Made by a program: the position numbers and the translations under genes. A stretch of DNA of 64,000 bases. Origin: Candidatus Absconditabacteria bacterium. Its GTDB lineage: Bacteria > Patescibacteriota > Gracilibacteria > Absconditabacterales > Absconditicoccaceae. Where the stretch lies: the NCBI GenBank assembly GCA_028693445.1, contig JAQUVI010000001.1, positions 186,001-250,000 on the forward strand, given 5' to 3'. The notes under the pieces were generated by a model. The model was not told where the DNA came from. It was given only the letters and a program-made list of their open reading frames with translations, and made no database searches. Shown one piece after another: positions 35,703 through 45,994 of the stretch. Numbering within the stretch: position 1 is the stretch's first letter; each line of letters begins with the position of its first letter.

Positions 35703-36833
35703 TTAGAAGTTTCTAAAAATATCCTGCAATCTTTTTCTTTCTTCTTCTTCCTCTTTTTTTGCTTTAAGTTCTTTTTGAGCATCTTTTAATTTGCTTTCAG
35801 TCAAAAATATAAGTTTATTAACTTTTTCCATTACTTGAGATTTTTTCTTGTTGTCATCTAAAAGATCTGATTCTTCAAATAACAATACATCATCTAAAAA
35901 TATTTCAAATAGATTAGATTCTGGATTTAAACCAAGCTTTAATTCATTGAATGTTGTTTCATCATTTTCTTTATCAGTTTCAATTCTTTTTACATGAACT
36001 TCTTTTTGATCATTTAATCAAAATTGATATAAAATATTATTTTTGTCGCTATTTGCTCAAACAATTTCCAAAACTTCTCAATTTTTTATTTTAAGAATAT
36101 CATTTAGTTGTGATATATTATCCAATAGATTATTAAATTTTTCTTGAATATCTGAGGTTTTTTTAGATTCAAGTTCTACTTCAGCAGGAGTTTCTTCAAC
36201 AATAGAAATTTTTTCTACTAAAGGTTTTTCTTCTTCTGTTTCAGCAGGAGCTTCTTCAACAATAGAAGCTTCTTCAACAATAGAGTTTTTTTCTACTAAA
36301 GATTTTTCTTCTTCTGCTTCAGCAGGAACTTCTTCAGTAATAGGAGCTTCTTCGACAATAGGCGTCTCTTCGACAATAGGCGTTTCTTCTTTTACAGATT
36401 TTTCATCTTCTACTACAGCAGGAGTTGTTTCAGCAAAAGGTTTTTCTTCTTTGTTTTTATTCTCCTCAGTATCTTTTGCTTCCAAAACAGAATTTTCTTT
36501 TTCATTGTTTAAATTTATATCAAAAGATATTTGTTCTGATTTTTCTTCAGATTTATCTATTGTTTCTTGTGTGGTTACATCTTGAGGAATAGTATATCCA
36601 TCAAAAGAATCATTAGCAGTTTTCTTGTTTTCATCAGATTCACTAATATTTGTTCACTTATTTAAATCTAATTCAAAAGATGAATTTTCTTCTTTTTTAT
36701 TATTCTCTTCTACTTTTTCCAATGGACCAAACATAGAAGGATCATGAATTACTTCTTCTGCATTTCCACCAAAAACTCATCAATCTTGCTTTGGAGGATT
36801 TGTTTGTCCAGGTTGAAATTGTTGATCAGCCAT
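35703..36833 (-). CDS. Acidic repeat protein, 376 residues
   Basis: The N-terminus (MADQQFQPGQTNPPKQDGGV) lacks a signal peptide. Residues 115-215 are imperfect repeats of Glu/Pro/Val units such as EETPIVEETPIVEEAPITEE and EKPLVEKISIVEE. The C-terminal 130 residues are ordered: a beta-rich part (GEVLEIVGANSDKNNILYQF) and a long charged helix (ESKLKDAQKELKAKKEEEEE). It resembles an intrinsically disordered linker joined to a small domain. A consensus promoter lies 33-61 bp upstream. No known family. The repeats at DNA level (TCTTCGACAATAGGCGT-type) could vary in number between strains. Confidence 0.65.
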
Positions 36834-36865
36834 TCTTTTATAATTAACAATTAAATATATAATTT

Positions 36866-36894
36866 ATTATAATCAGAATTGATTTTTTTGTCAA
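36866..36894 (-). promoter_or_regulatory. Consensus promoter for the acidic repeat protein
   Basis: On the minus strand: perfect TTGACA (36894-36889), 17-base spacer, perfect TATAAT (36871-36866). Confidence 0.8.
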
Positions 36895-36929
36895 ATTTTT
36901 AAAGATTTTATTTGTTTATTAAAAATCAT

Positions 36930-36957
36930 TTGTATTTCTTGGGAAAACTAATATAGT
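36930..36957 (+). promoter_or_regulatory. Probable promoter of the RRM protein gene
   Basis: TTGTAT (36930-36935), 16-base spacer, TATAGT (36952-36957). The short leader then holds a small hairpin GCGTAA/CTACGC-type before the ATG at 37008. Confidence 0.45.
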
Positions 36958-37007
36958 TAAGATGCGTAATTAACTACGCAGTATTTATTTTTTGTTTTTT
37001 TCGGTTA

Positions 37008-37334
37008 ATGGAAGAAAATTTTGTTATCAGTCAGACAAAATTATTTGTCGGAGGACTCGATTGGAGTATTAGAGGTAAAGACCTCAATGAAGAATTCTCT
37101 AAATTTGGTGAAGTTGTTTTTGCTAGAGTAAATCTAGATAGAGAAAACAGAAACAGAAGTAAAGGATTTGGATTCGTAGTATTTGCAAATCCAGAAGATG
37201 CTGCAAAAGCTCAAGCAGAAATGAATGGAAAAGAAGTAAAAGGAAGAGCTATTAGAGTTGATTTCGCAAAAGAAAACCCTGAAAAAATGAATAGAGAAAA
37301 TAATGAGGAAACTCCAGAAGAAGCTTCAGAATAG
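37008..37334 (+). CDS. Single-RRM RNA-binding protein
   Basis: 108 residues. One RNA recognition motif spans residues 10-88: RNP2 is LFVGGL and RNP1 is KGFGFVVF, with the aromatic residues that stack on RNA. A short acidic tail follows (NNEETPEEASE). Bacterial single-RRM proteins are usually cold-shock or RNA-chaperone-like. All glycines are GGN, none TGA, as expected for a strongly expressed gene in this genome. It ends at TAG with a terminator 30 bp on. Confidence 0.93.
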   Translation: MEENFVISQTKLFVGGLDWSIRGKDLNEEFSKFGEVVFARVNLDRENRNRSKGFGFVVFANPEDAAKAQAEMNGKEVKGRAIRVDFAKENPEKMNRENNEETPEEASE

Positions 37335-37361
37335 TGCTATATAATACTATTAAATACAAAA

Positions 37362-37397
37362 CATCTTTATCTTTTTGATAGAGGTGTTTTTTTTTGA
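37362..37397 (+). terminator. Terminator after the RRM gene
   Basis: ACATCTTTATC, loop TTTTT, GATAGAGGTGT, then nine T. Confidence 0.75.
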
Positions 37398-37406
37398 TTT
37401 AAATGT

Positions 37407-37434
37407 TTGCATTTTTTTTGAAAAAATATATAAC
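37407..37434 (+). promoter_or_regulatory. Promoter of the orphan structured RNA
   Basis: TTGCAT (37407-37412), 16-base spacer, TATAAC (37429-37434), placing the start point close to 37441 where the RNA's closing stem begins. Confidence 0.6.
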
Positions 37435-37440
37435 AAAAAA

Positions 37441-37585
37441 AGCTAAAGGGTTAGTAACGATTAAGAATCACTTCTTCAACCTATACTATGGAGGCCGAGA
37501 AATCTCTGATCCTAGATTAGAGTGAGCCATCCACCTTACGTATTAGGGGAAAAACTTGGTTGACTACGGCTCTTTGGTTTTTTTT
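37441..37585 (+). ncRNA. Orphan structured RNA, about 143 nt
   Basis: No frame codes convincingly here, but the region folds into a rod. The closing stem is CTAAAGGG (37443-37450) / CTCTTTGG (37570-37577), continued by TAGTAAC (37452-37458) / GTTGACTA with one bulge. A wide internal loop follows, then CCTATAC / GTATTAGG, TGGAGGC / GCC-A-TCCA, and an apical hairpin CTCTGATC-CTA-GATTAGAG (37504-37522). Eight T follow the closing stem. It has its own promoter. The rod with a central bubble recalls 6S RNA, but I cannot match the sequence to 6S, SRP RNA, tmRNA or RNase P. A leader of the RNHCP gene is the alternative. Confidence 0.6.
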
Positions 37586-37600
37586 GTTTTCGCAATAATT

Positions 37601-37912
37601 ATGAAAAAAATAAACGAATCATTTGTGTGTATCCATTGTGGTGAAGAAATTATGCAAGCAGCAAAGACATGTAGAAATCACTGTCCCAAATGTTTTTGTA
37701 GTTTACACGTAGATGGCGATATTCCAGGGGATAGAGCAGCATGATGTGGTGAAAAAATGTTTCCTATTGATTATAAATTATTAAATTCTGATTATAAAAT
37801 TCTTTTTCAATGTACTAAATGTGGCAAACAGCACCGAAACAAAAGGTCTGTTGACGACGAAATTATAAATTTACCACAACTAATTGCTGAGTATAAAAAA
37901 TATTTTATGTAA
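37601..37912 (+). CDS. RNHCP-domain zinc-ribbon protein
   Basis: 103 residues. CRNHCPKCFCSLHVDGDIPG (about residues 27-46), then DRAAGCG, is the diagnostic RNHCP signature. Zinc-ribbon pairs CIHCGE, CPKC and CTKCGK flank it. The family is small, and its function is not established to my knowledge. The ATG at 37601 is chosen over an in-frame TTG at 37556, because the latter lies inside the upstream structured RNA. One glycine (AAGCGE) is TGA; the standard code would cut the protein in half. Confidence 0.85.
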
Positions 37913-37953
37913 AAACTCGCCCTAAGTTACAGAGCGAATTTTTTTTATATTTC

Positions 37954-38670
37954 TTACTCATAAAGTCCTACAACATTTTGTTCATCTATTTTGATAATTT
38001 TTCCGTTTTCCAAGGTTATCCAATAAGGGATTTTATTGAATCGGGTATAATCATCAGCATCATCTTCTGCAAAAAATTCTAGAAAACAAGGTAATAAAAT
38101 CTTCTTTGATTTTCTAATTTCGCCACCAATTAAGTAGTTTATAAAATAACTATATATTTCTACTTTATCAGAAAGAATAAAAGTTGATGTTTTTGTATTT
38201 TCGTTTTTGAAACATATTTGTCATTCACAATCTTGATTTGGAAGTATTACTATTTCGTCAAAAGAAATTTTTGCAATAGAGTTTTCTTGGGAAACTTTGG
38301 TAATATATCAAATTTTTTTGATAATAGTTGTGGTTGAAGAATTAGTTTCTGTTGTGATTTCTTTTACTTCATTTATTGTTGAATTAGTGTCTTTGGGTGC
38401 AGAAACAATTTTTTCTTGTGTATTTTTATTTTCATCTATTTTTTCATTATTTTCACTTAAATCATTTACTTTCTCTTCTCATAAAGATATAATTGGTTCT
38501 AATAAATCGAATTGATTTTTTATAATTATGATTTTTTCTTCTAATTCCAAAATTTTTTCATTATTTTCGTGTTGAGTATTTATAATATTTCTAACAGGAA
38601 AACGCCACAAAAGAATAAGTGCAGCCCCAAGAAAAAGAATAGAAACAATTAAAACAAGCCATTTTTTCAT
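37954..38670 (-). CDS. Hypothetical single-pass membrane protein, 238 residues
   Basis: An N-terminal helix (MKKWLVLIVSILFLGAALIL) is followed by a coiled-coil stalk (about 35-65, ENNEKILELEEKIIIIKNQF), a Thr/Ser-rich linker and a C-terminal folded part of about 120 residues (GYITKVSQENSIAKISFDEI...). It lies just downstream of a gene with the same layout (38693-39316), and the two start-stop regions are 22 bp apart, so they likely form an operon. No family recognised. Confidence 0.6.
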
Positions 38671-38692
38671 AAATGATAGTTAAATATAAAAA

Positions 38693-39316
38693 CTATGGTT
38701 GTAAAACTTCTTCTGGTAAAATAGTCACTTTTTTAATTTGTGAAAATTGAGTTGCTGTTTTTTCTGTAGAGGTTTTTACTTGTTCTACCATTGCAGATCA
38801 TCCAAAAGCAACATTCCAATCTCTTTCCAATGTTATTGTTAAATTTCCATCATTATCTAGTTTTGTCCCTTTTAATTTAAAAGCAGATTTTTCGAATAAT
38901 ATATTCAATGTATCTCTCAAAATATCGTCACTAGCTGGCATTGTGTATTGTTTATGCTCTGTGCCGTCCAATGGAAAAATCCAAATATTAGTTTTTTTTG
39001 TTGTTTTCAAAGAAACACTTACAGCGTCAGGTGAATTACTACTTTGGATATCCAATTTTTCATTAATTTCTTTAATTTGTTGTTTTATTTCATCAATTTT
39101 TGTTTCTATTGATCCTGACTTTACCAGAGAAACCGTATCACCACTTCATAATTCAGAATATATTGTTTCAGGACATTCTTGTTGTACGCAAGCTTCCATT
39201 TTTACAATATAAGAAAGAATTTTAGTTCCCAAATCTTGATTAAACCATTTCATGTAACCAAAAAATCCGAAGAATACAAGCAACCAAAAGATAGTAGTCC
39301 AAAAGAAAGTTTTCAT
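38693..39316 (-). CDS. Single-pass membrane protein with possible GerMN domain
   Basis: 207 residues. Membrane helix at residues 4-23, short coiled coil (IETKIDEIKQQIKEINEKLD), then about 110 residues: TNIWIFPLDGTEHKQYTMPA, DTLNILFEKSAFKLKGTKLD, GNLTITLERDWNVAFGGSAM, EKTATQFSQIKKVTILPE. This order of strand, loop, strand and TATQF segment resembles the GerMN domain of lipoprotein LpqB and sporulation proteins. Shares an operon with the gene downstream. It ends at TAG. The domain call is by pattern only. Confidence 0.55.
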
Positions 39317-39362
39317 CAGGTTTTATTTATAAATTAAAGATTCCCTATTTATTTTATAATCT

Positions 39363-40346
39363 TTATTTTTTCAAAATCAAATCAAAATGATTTGGTATAG
39401 GAGCTTGAAAAGCTACAGTATTCCCAGCAAAATTGTCCCAAAAGCTATATTTCCAGCAATGTAGAAATATATGCTTGAGTTTTACTTTTTCTATAAGAAC
39501 TCTATTTATTCTTGGATGACCATATAGCATATCTCCCAAAACAGGGAAACCAGCATCAGCAAGATGAACTCTAATTTGATGCATTCTACCAGTTTCTATT
39601 TGGACTTTAACCAAAGAAATTGGTCATAAAATTGGATGTTGAAATGTTTTTTCAAGTTCACAATGAGTTGTGGATTCTTTTGATTCTACATCTTCACTAT
39701 CACTAACTATAGTTTTTCCTCTTTGAAATTTGCTACTAAATATTTTTTTGAGTGGTTTATGCATAGAAAGCTGTTTGGGAAAACGTCATACAACAATTGC
39801 AAGATATTCCTTTTGAATTTGTCTATTTCTGATAATTTCATTTATATATTGCAGAGAATCGTAAGTTTTCCCAGCGATCAACACTCATGAAGTTTCTTTG
39901 TCCAATCTATATCCAAATGAAGCATTAAAAGTCTCTCATTTGCTTGGAATATACGCACGAAGCAGATCATGCATGCTACGTTGTTTGTGTTCGTTGTCAG
40001 AAGGATGAATACTTATGCCTGTTGGCTTGTTGAAAACAAGCCAGTTATCATCTTCAAAAAGTATCAGTGATTTTACATAATTTACATCAATGGGTAGTGA
40101 TTTCTTGACTGACGGTTTTTTATTAGCATCTTTACCTTCAAAAAAAGCATCCTCAATTTTGATAATATCTCTATTGCGAACTCTATAATCTTCTTTTGCT
40201 TTTTTGCCATTTACCGTAATTTCTCTATTTCTGATTCCACGATAAATATCAGCAAGCGCAATTCCTGGCTGCATTTTAAAATGTTTTCTCAAAAATCTAT
40301 CAAACCTTTGATCGTGATTGGAACTATCTATTTCGATTTCTTTCAT
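39363..40346 (-). CDS. RluA-family pseudouridine synthase
   Basis: 327 residues. An S4-like RNA-binding domain (residues 8-60, DQRFDRFLRKHF...GIRNREITVNGKKAKED) precedes the catalytic domain. The active-site segment GYRLDKETSGVLIAGKT holds the catalytic Asp; LILFEDDNWLVFNKPTG and RMHQIRVHLADAGFPVLGD are further family blocks. It isomerises uridines in rRNA or tRNA; the site cannot be told. TGA glycines include the one before ETFNASFGYRLD, so both halves belong to one gene. Confidence 0.9.
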
Positions 40347-40503
40347 AATTGCTCTTTATACAAACAAATAAATTCTGATTATTATTTTATCAAATTGATT
40401 TTATGGTTTTTCTTGTAGTTTACAATAGGGAATTCTGCTTGATTTTCTTTTGATATAGTTTATATTTTAATTGATTTCAAATTTTATTTATTAATTTTTC
40501 TCC

Positions 40504-40962
40504 ATGAAAAAATTTTCTTTGGTAGTTGTTTTATTATTGGCTTTATTGCTTGTAGGGTGTGGTAATAAATCTGTTGATAACGATTCTGATGTTGTTGTAA
40601 AATGAGAAAGTGATTTTGAAATGTCAGAATGTATAAGATCATGTGAAATTATGTGGAACGAAGAAACAGCAAAACTGTTTAAAGATTGTAATACTTTGTG
40701 TGAAGCATGAGAAGCAATGGAAACAAACGATGCAAGGGGTTGTGAAAGTTCTGAAGGTATAATGAGAGATTCTTGCTATTCTGATATTGCTTATGAAACA
40801 CAAAATCCAAAACTCTGTGAAAAAGTTACGGACTGAATGATAAGATATGGTTGTTATGCTAGTGTTGCAGAAGCAACAAAAGATATTTCAATTTGTAATG
40901 AAATTGAAGACAAGATGTTTAAAGCAGCTTGTGTTGACTCAGTTAATTCAAACGAAGAATAA
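40504..40962 (+). CDS. Cys-rich repeat lipoprotein
   Basis: 152 residues. Signal peptide with lipobox LLVGC (Cys19 or nearby) for membrane attachment outside. The mature part has regularly spaced Cys in helix-sized repeats: DSCYSDIAYETQNPKLCEKV and YGCYASVAEATKDISICNEI. Similar Cys-paired helical repeats are common in short exported proteins of archaea and candidate phyla. Four glycines are TGA. Function unknown. Confidence 0.7.
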
Positions 40963-40963
40963 T

Positions 40964-41292
40964 TTAAACGATCTTACATTCTTTTTCCAATATTTTAATA
41001 TGTTCCTCAAATAATTGTTGGATTTTTTGATCTATACATATTTTTTTTTCAAAAAATACTGCTTTTGATTTTCTTCGTAATTTACCTTATCTTCTTTGAA
41101 AATATTCAAAGCGTATTTCAAATCTGATTGGATTTTTTCTATAATTTTTACACGACATTCTCTTGTCTTTCTATTTTTGATTTCTTTTAGAGCATCATTG
41201 GTGAAAAATTCAGTTAGTCAAAGATAAAAACTAGAATTTGGTAAGTGTTTTGTTTCTTGTGTTAATTTGATTATCGACTGCAAATCTGTCAT
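40964..41292 (-). pseudogene. Small helical protein with apparent frameshift at a poly-T/A run
   Basis: The frame from ATG (41290-41292) encodes MTDLQSIIKLTQETKHLPNS... and stops at TAG (41032-41034), 86 residues. Immediately before that stop the coding strand has nine A (41041-41049 as T). Shifting frame there gives a further sensible helix (KKICIDQKIQQLFEEHIKIL, then EKECKIV) ending at TAA (40964-40966). Either one base is miscalled, or the gene is frameshifted, or slippage joins the two. A promoter lies upstream. Function unknown. Confidence 0.5.
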
Positions 41293-41324
41293 GAAATGAT
41301 CCTTAATATCTAAATTACTATTGA

Positions 41325-41352
41325 TATATAGATATTTTTAAAGGAAAGTCAA
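41325..41352 (-). promoter_or_regulatory. Promoter for the frameshifted small gene
   Basis: On the minus strand: TTGACT (41352-41347), 16-base spacer, TATATA (41330-41325). Confidence 0.55.
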
Positions 41353-41442
41353 TATTAGTATCTATAATTAAATAGTATAAAATCTATTTAGTTTTTAAAC
41401 GAAATTTTTATAAGTAAGTGATATTTTAATTAAAAATATAAT

Positions 41443-42081
41443 ATGACTGTGATCCAAAAAATTATAGAAGACACCAAGGCTTATTTTTCTGATTCTAGAT
41501 GAAGTCATGATCGAGAACACACGCAAAGAGTACATAAATTATGCTTACATATATGAAAAAAAGAAAATGCAGACATGGATGTTTTGGAAATTGCAGCAAT
41601 TTTGCATGATATTTGAAGAAAACATCAAGATTTATCTAATTGAGAAATTTGTCATGCTGAAAAATGAGCAGAACTTGCAAGAGAATTGTTATCGAAATAT
41701 AATTTTGATTTTAATAAAATAGATCAAATTGTTCATTGTATAGAAACACATAGGTTTAGATGAACAAAAATTCCAAATTCAAAAGAAGCAAAAATATTAT
41801 ACGATGCGGATAAATTAGACTCAATATGAGCAGTGGGTATATGAAGATCTTTTTTGTTTGCTTGAGAAATTGGTGCAAAATTGCACAATAAAGATGTTGA
41901 TATTAATCAAACAAAAGAATATTCAAAAGATGATACGGCTTATAGAGAATATATGGTTAAATTAAGAAAAATTAAAGACAAAATGCTTACCCAGGAATGA
42001 AAAAATATAGCAGAAGAAAGACATAATTTTATGGTAGATTTTTTTGAGAGATTAAATAAAGAAGTTGATGGCTTACTATAA
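41443..42081 (+). CDS. HD-domain phosphohydrolase
   Basis: 212 residues. Metal-binding HD motifs are in order: SHD-x-EHTQRVHKL (23-35 region), AAILHDIGRKH (His-Asp pair), HCIETHRFRG and YDADKLDSIGAVG. It belongs to the YedJ/YpgQ-like HD hydrolases that act on nucleotides. The codon x at 41512-41514 is CGA, where this subgroup has Trp (HDWxH..RV). Eleven or more glycines are TGA, including that of HDIGRK. It precedes tRNA-His by 69 bp. Confidence 0.9.
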
Positions 42082-42100
42082 AATATAAAGTTTATTTTGC

Positions 42101-42128
42101 TTGAAATTGAGCCTCAAATCATTACAAC
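42101..42128 (+). promoter_or_regulatory. Probable promoter of tRNA-His
   Basis: TTGAAA (42101-42106), 16-base spacer, TACAAC (42123-42128), 22 bp before the tRNA. Confidence 0.5.
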
Positions 42129-42150
42129 GTTTTACGCTAAACAATATATG

Positions 42151-42226
42151 GTGGCTGTAGCTCAGTTGGTAGAGCAGTGGACTGTGACTCCACTTGTCGC
42201 GGGTTCAAACCCCGTCAGCCACCCCA
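42151..42226 (+). tRNA. tRNA-His (anticodon GUG)
   Basis: Acceptor stem GTGGCTG / CAGCCAC, a G at position -1 (42150) facing C73 (42223), as required for tRNA-His identity, and an encoded CCA (42224-42226). The anticodon loop CTGTGAC gives GUG. D loop AGCTCAGTTGGTAGAGC and T loop GTTCAAAC are standard. Confidence 0.97.
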
Positions 42227-42238
42227 TTAAAAAAATGG

Positions 42239-42262
42239 ATTCCGCAATAGCGGGATTTTTTT
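42239..42262 (+). terminator. Terminator of tRNA-His
   Basis: ATTCCGC, loop AATA, GCGGGAT, then T-run, 13 bp after the CCA. Confidence 0.65.
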
Positions 42263-42263
42263 G

Positions 42264-42294
42264 TAAAAAAAATCTGCGAGTTACTCGCAGATTT
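42264..42294 (-). terminator. Terminator overlapping the stop of the 147-residue membrane protein
   Basis: AAATCTGCGAGT (42270-42281) and ACTCGCAGATTT (42283-42294) form a perfect palindrome, followed on the minus strand by eight T. The stop codon (42281-42283) is at its centre. Confidence 0.8.
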
Positions 42295-42724
42295 CATCGT
42301 TTTTTATATTTATTTTATAATTAGATATTCCCGTTTGATCTATAATTTCGAATATTCTTCTTATGACATCTATACCCTTTTTCTCATTCTTTGGTGTTGC
42401 TATTATAGTTTCATCTGGAAATTCAACAATAATAGATGACATTGGTTTCCATATAAGGTCTTTAATGAAAAGTAATATACCACCGGTAAATAACCCCATC
42501 ATTACATATTGAAAATCAAAATAGACTTTCAATCCAAGAATATGTAGATATTCTACGTTTAAAAAAATAAGGTTACATTGTGTCATAATAACAACAAAAC
42601 AAAAACTCCCTAAAAAAATAAAAAGAGTTGTTTTATAGTGTTGTTTATGAAGTTTCTTGTTGTTTTCCAAAAATTTTTTGGTATTAGAAGCAACTTCTAC
42701 TTGTATTTCCTCTTTTGTTTTCAT
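42281..42724 (-). CDS. Two-helix membrane protein, 147 residues
   Basis: A charged N-terminal tail (about 30 residues) and two hydrophobic helices (LFIFLGSFCFVVIMTQ and YVMMGLFTGGILLFIK) are followed by a C-terminal cytosolic tail of 50 residues. It contains no TGA or CGA. It has a consensus-like promoter 26-54 bp upstream and a terminator on its stop codon. No family recognised. Confidence 0.65.
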   Translation of the reverse strand: MKTKEEIQVEVASNTKKFLENNKKLHKQHYKTTLFIFLGSFCFVVIMTQCNLIFLNVEYLHILGLKVYFDFQYVMMGLFTGGILLFIKDLIWKPMSSIIVEFPDETIIATPKNEKKGIDVIRRIFEIIDQTGISNYKINIKNDEICE

Positions 42725-42750
42725 TGTAGTTTTGTTTTTGGTTTAATTGG

Positions 42751-42778
42751 ATTATATATAAAAAAATACAAAAGTCAA
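42751..42778 (-). promoter_or_regulatory. Promoter for the 147-residue membrane protein
   Basis: On the minus strand: TTGACT (42778-42773), 16-base spacer, TATAAT (42756-42751). Confidence 0.7.
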
Positions 42779-42874
42779 TACAAAATAATGTACAAGTATA
42801 ATTATTTTTTATCAGATTGAAAATACAACAATTTTCCCTATTAAATAGGCTGCTTTATATTCTTCTTTATTTTT

Positions 42875-43138
42875 ATGCTTGAATCTTATAGACAAAAAAT
42901 AGATAAAATTGACAATGAAATACTTTCATTACTAGCAAAAAGATTTAAAATAAGTAAAGAAATCTGATTATATAAACAAAAAAATAATATTCCATTTTAT
43001 CAATCAGAAAGATGGACAAATTTGCTTCAATCTCGCAAAGAAAAATGAAAGGAAATTTGACTTTCATTAGTATTTATTCAAAATTTACGAAATATTATCC
43101 ATGAAGAATCTTTAAATCTTCAGAAAAAAAATGGATAA
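42875..43138 (+). CDS. Chorismate mutase (AroQ type)
   Basis: 87 residues. The sequence follows the AroQ helical pattern: YRQKIDKIDNEILSLLAKRF, then KISKEIGLYKQK, with the Arg, Asp, Arg and Lys that bind chorismate, and a closing helix (NIIHEESLNLQ). It converts chorismate to prephenate. It overlaps the next gene by 8 bp, so the two are translationally coupled. Three glycines are TGA. A free-standing chorismate mutase is odd in such a small genome, where no other aromatic-pathway gene is visible nearby. Confidence 0.75.
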
Positions 43139-43769
43139 ATACGAAAAAGCTCTAGAATATGAAATATTTACCAAAAAAGAATATAGCTTTGCCGATGAAG
43201 TAATAAAAAAAGCAAAAGTAATTTTTGATGTTGGATGACATATAGGTTTGTTTAGTAAATATTGTTTATCAATAAATCCATGATGTGAAATTCACTACTT
43301 TGAACCAATTCCCTCACTATATAATCAAACCAAACAATGATTTAAAAATCAGAATGTATTGTTAAATAACTTTTGAATATCAGCGAAAACAGGGCAACAA
43401 ACGATTTATTACAATTCTCAGAAAACTATGCAAAGTAGTAAGTTTAATCAGACATTTTTAAATCCAAAATGAGAAGAAATAATCGTACAAATGCAAAATT
43501 TAGAGGAACATTGCGTGCAGCAAAACATCTCCCATATTGATCTATTGAAAATCGATGTCGAGTGAATGGAATATGAAATCCTTGAGTCATTATCCGATGA
43601 ATTTTTACAAAAAATTCAAGCCCTGCTGCTTGAATATCATTGTTTTACTTCTGAAATGCAAACCGATTTATCGAACATAGAAAAAATATTAACCAAACAC
43701 TTTTCTGTTAAAAAATATCTTAATCAATATAATCATCAGCTAGGTTATTTACTATGTCTGCTTTCTTAG
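43131..43769 (+). CDS. FkbM-family methyltransferase
   Basis: 212 residues. SAM-binding motif I is VIFDVGGHIGLFSKY (about 30-44), followed by IHYFEPIPSLYNQ (motif II acidic Glu) and DLLKIDVEGMEYEILESL, the FkbM hallmark. It methylates a hydroxyl or amine of an unknown small molecule or glycan. Its start lies inside the end of the chorismate mutase gene. TGA supplies the glycines in DVGG and VEGM. It ends at TAG and overlaps the convergent GHKL-like gene by 50 bp. Confidence 0.88.
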
Positions 43770-44394
43770 GGAAAGGAATATTGATAGTTAACTTAGTATC
43801 AATAAGGTTTATATTTTCTATTCATTGTTCTCCAGTTACTTGCATAGTTTTATTTCAAACATTTTTAATATCAATAAGTTCAAAATCTTCAATTTGACTA
43901 TGTTTTTTAATAATTCTTGCTATCGTTAAAAAACCTAATCATGCTCAATTTCTCTCTGATATTTTACCTTCCAATTGTTGTTTTTTGTATGCTTCTTTGA
44001 GTTCTTTTGAGGACATAGTATTAACTTCCAAAAATGATACAAGCTTTTGGAAATCATTTTCTTCACAAAGATTTGAAAGTTCAACCGTATATTGGTTTTC
44101 TTCTTTTTTGAGAGAGAGTTTTTGTAATGATAATCAACTAGAATGTTTTTGAATATTTTCAAGAAGTTCTCATAAAATTGTCAATCGAAATCTTTCTTTA
44201 AAAAGGCAATCAGAAATTGTTACTTTGGCGTTTTCAATAATTGGATCCATATTTTCATAAAAATTTTCTTTACTCAAAAACACAACCTCAAATAGTTCGT
44301 CTTGTATAGAATTAATAATATATGGTCTATCTTGAATATCTACCAAACATTCGGGTGGTATACTGCGTCATCTATTAGGTTGTGTATTTATCAT
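43720..44394 (-). CDS. GHKL ATPase-like (SiaB/DUF6272-like) protein
   Basis: 224 residues. GELLENIQKHSSGLS resembles the N box (ExxxNxxKH) and NGAGLGFLTIARIIKKHS the glycine-rich ATP lid of histidine-kinase-like ATPases without a phosphorylatable His. The layout and size recall the SiaB family, serine kinases that act on STAS-domain partners. A final beta hairpin (INLIDTKLTINIPFP) fits that group. Several glycines are TGA. The 3' end overlaps the methyltransferase gene on the other strand. Confidence 0.6.
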
Positions 44395-44473
44395 ACCAGT
44401 TTATATATGTAAATTGAAGAAAATGATATAAAAACAGAGCAAAATAGCAAGAGAAAATAATAAAAAATCCATA

Positions 44474-44501
44474 TTGAAAATACTATGCTAAACAATATTG
44501 T
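44474..44501 (+). promoter_or_regulatory. Probable promoter of enolase
   Basis: TTGAAA (44474-44479), 16-base spacer, TATTGT (44496-44501), 34 bp before the ATG. Confidence 0.5.
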
Positions 44502-44535
44502 AAACAAATAGATTTTATTTTTTTATAATAGATAT

Positions 44536-45792
<1,257 letters not shown>

Positions 45793-45802
45793 TAATTTTT
45801 AG

Positions 45803-45846
45803 ACAAAGAAGAAGTCTGTAAGATAAAATTCTTACAGACTTTTTAA
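45803..45846. terminator. Strong bidirectional terminator after enolase
   Basis: AAGTCTGTAAGA, loop TAAAAT, TCTTACAGACTTTTT. It also ends the short minus-strand transcript described next. Confidence 0.85.
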
Positions 45847-45850
45847 AATT

Positions 45851-45973
45851 TTAATTTTGCTTTCCCTTTTCAATCTTATTGCAGAACATTATTTTTCTGC
45901 TAAATGGGACTTTAAAGGCTTTCCTAATAGCAACTCTCAATGGAGAGATTTTAGAATTTGGGTTTTTTATCAT
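45851..45973 (-). CDS. Possible 40-residue basic peptide, or small RNA
   Basis: On the minus strand a promoter (45995-46022) is followed by a short frame MIKNPNSKISPLRVAIRKAF ending FCNKIEKGKQN and then the enolase terminator. This makes a complete transcription unit of about 170 nt. The peptide is strongly basic and has no known relatives that I recognise; the unit might instead be a small RNA. Confidence 0.35.
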   Translation of the reverse strand: MIKNPNSKISPLRVAIRKAFKVPFSRKIMFCNKIEKGKQN

Positions 45974-45994
45974 AGTTTTATTTTTTTGATTTAC

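Noticed and set aside
37556-37912. TTG start at 37556 for the RNHCP protein
   Set aside because: The added 15 residues come from the 3' part of the structured RNA; the ATG at 37601 gives the natural domain start.
42097-42324. Open frame across tRNA-His
   Set aside because: The reading passes straight through the tRNA and its terminator; the peptide is a tRNA artefact.
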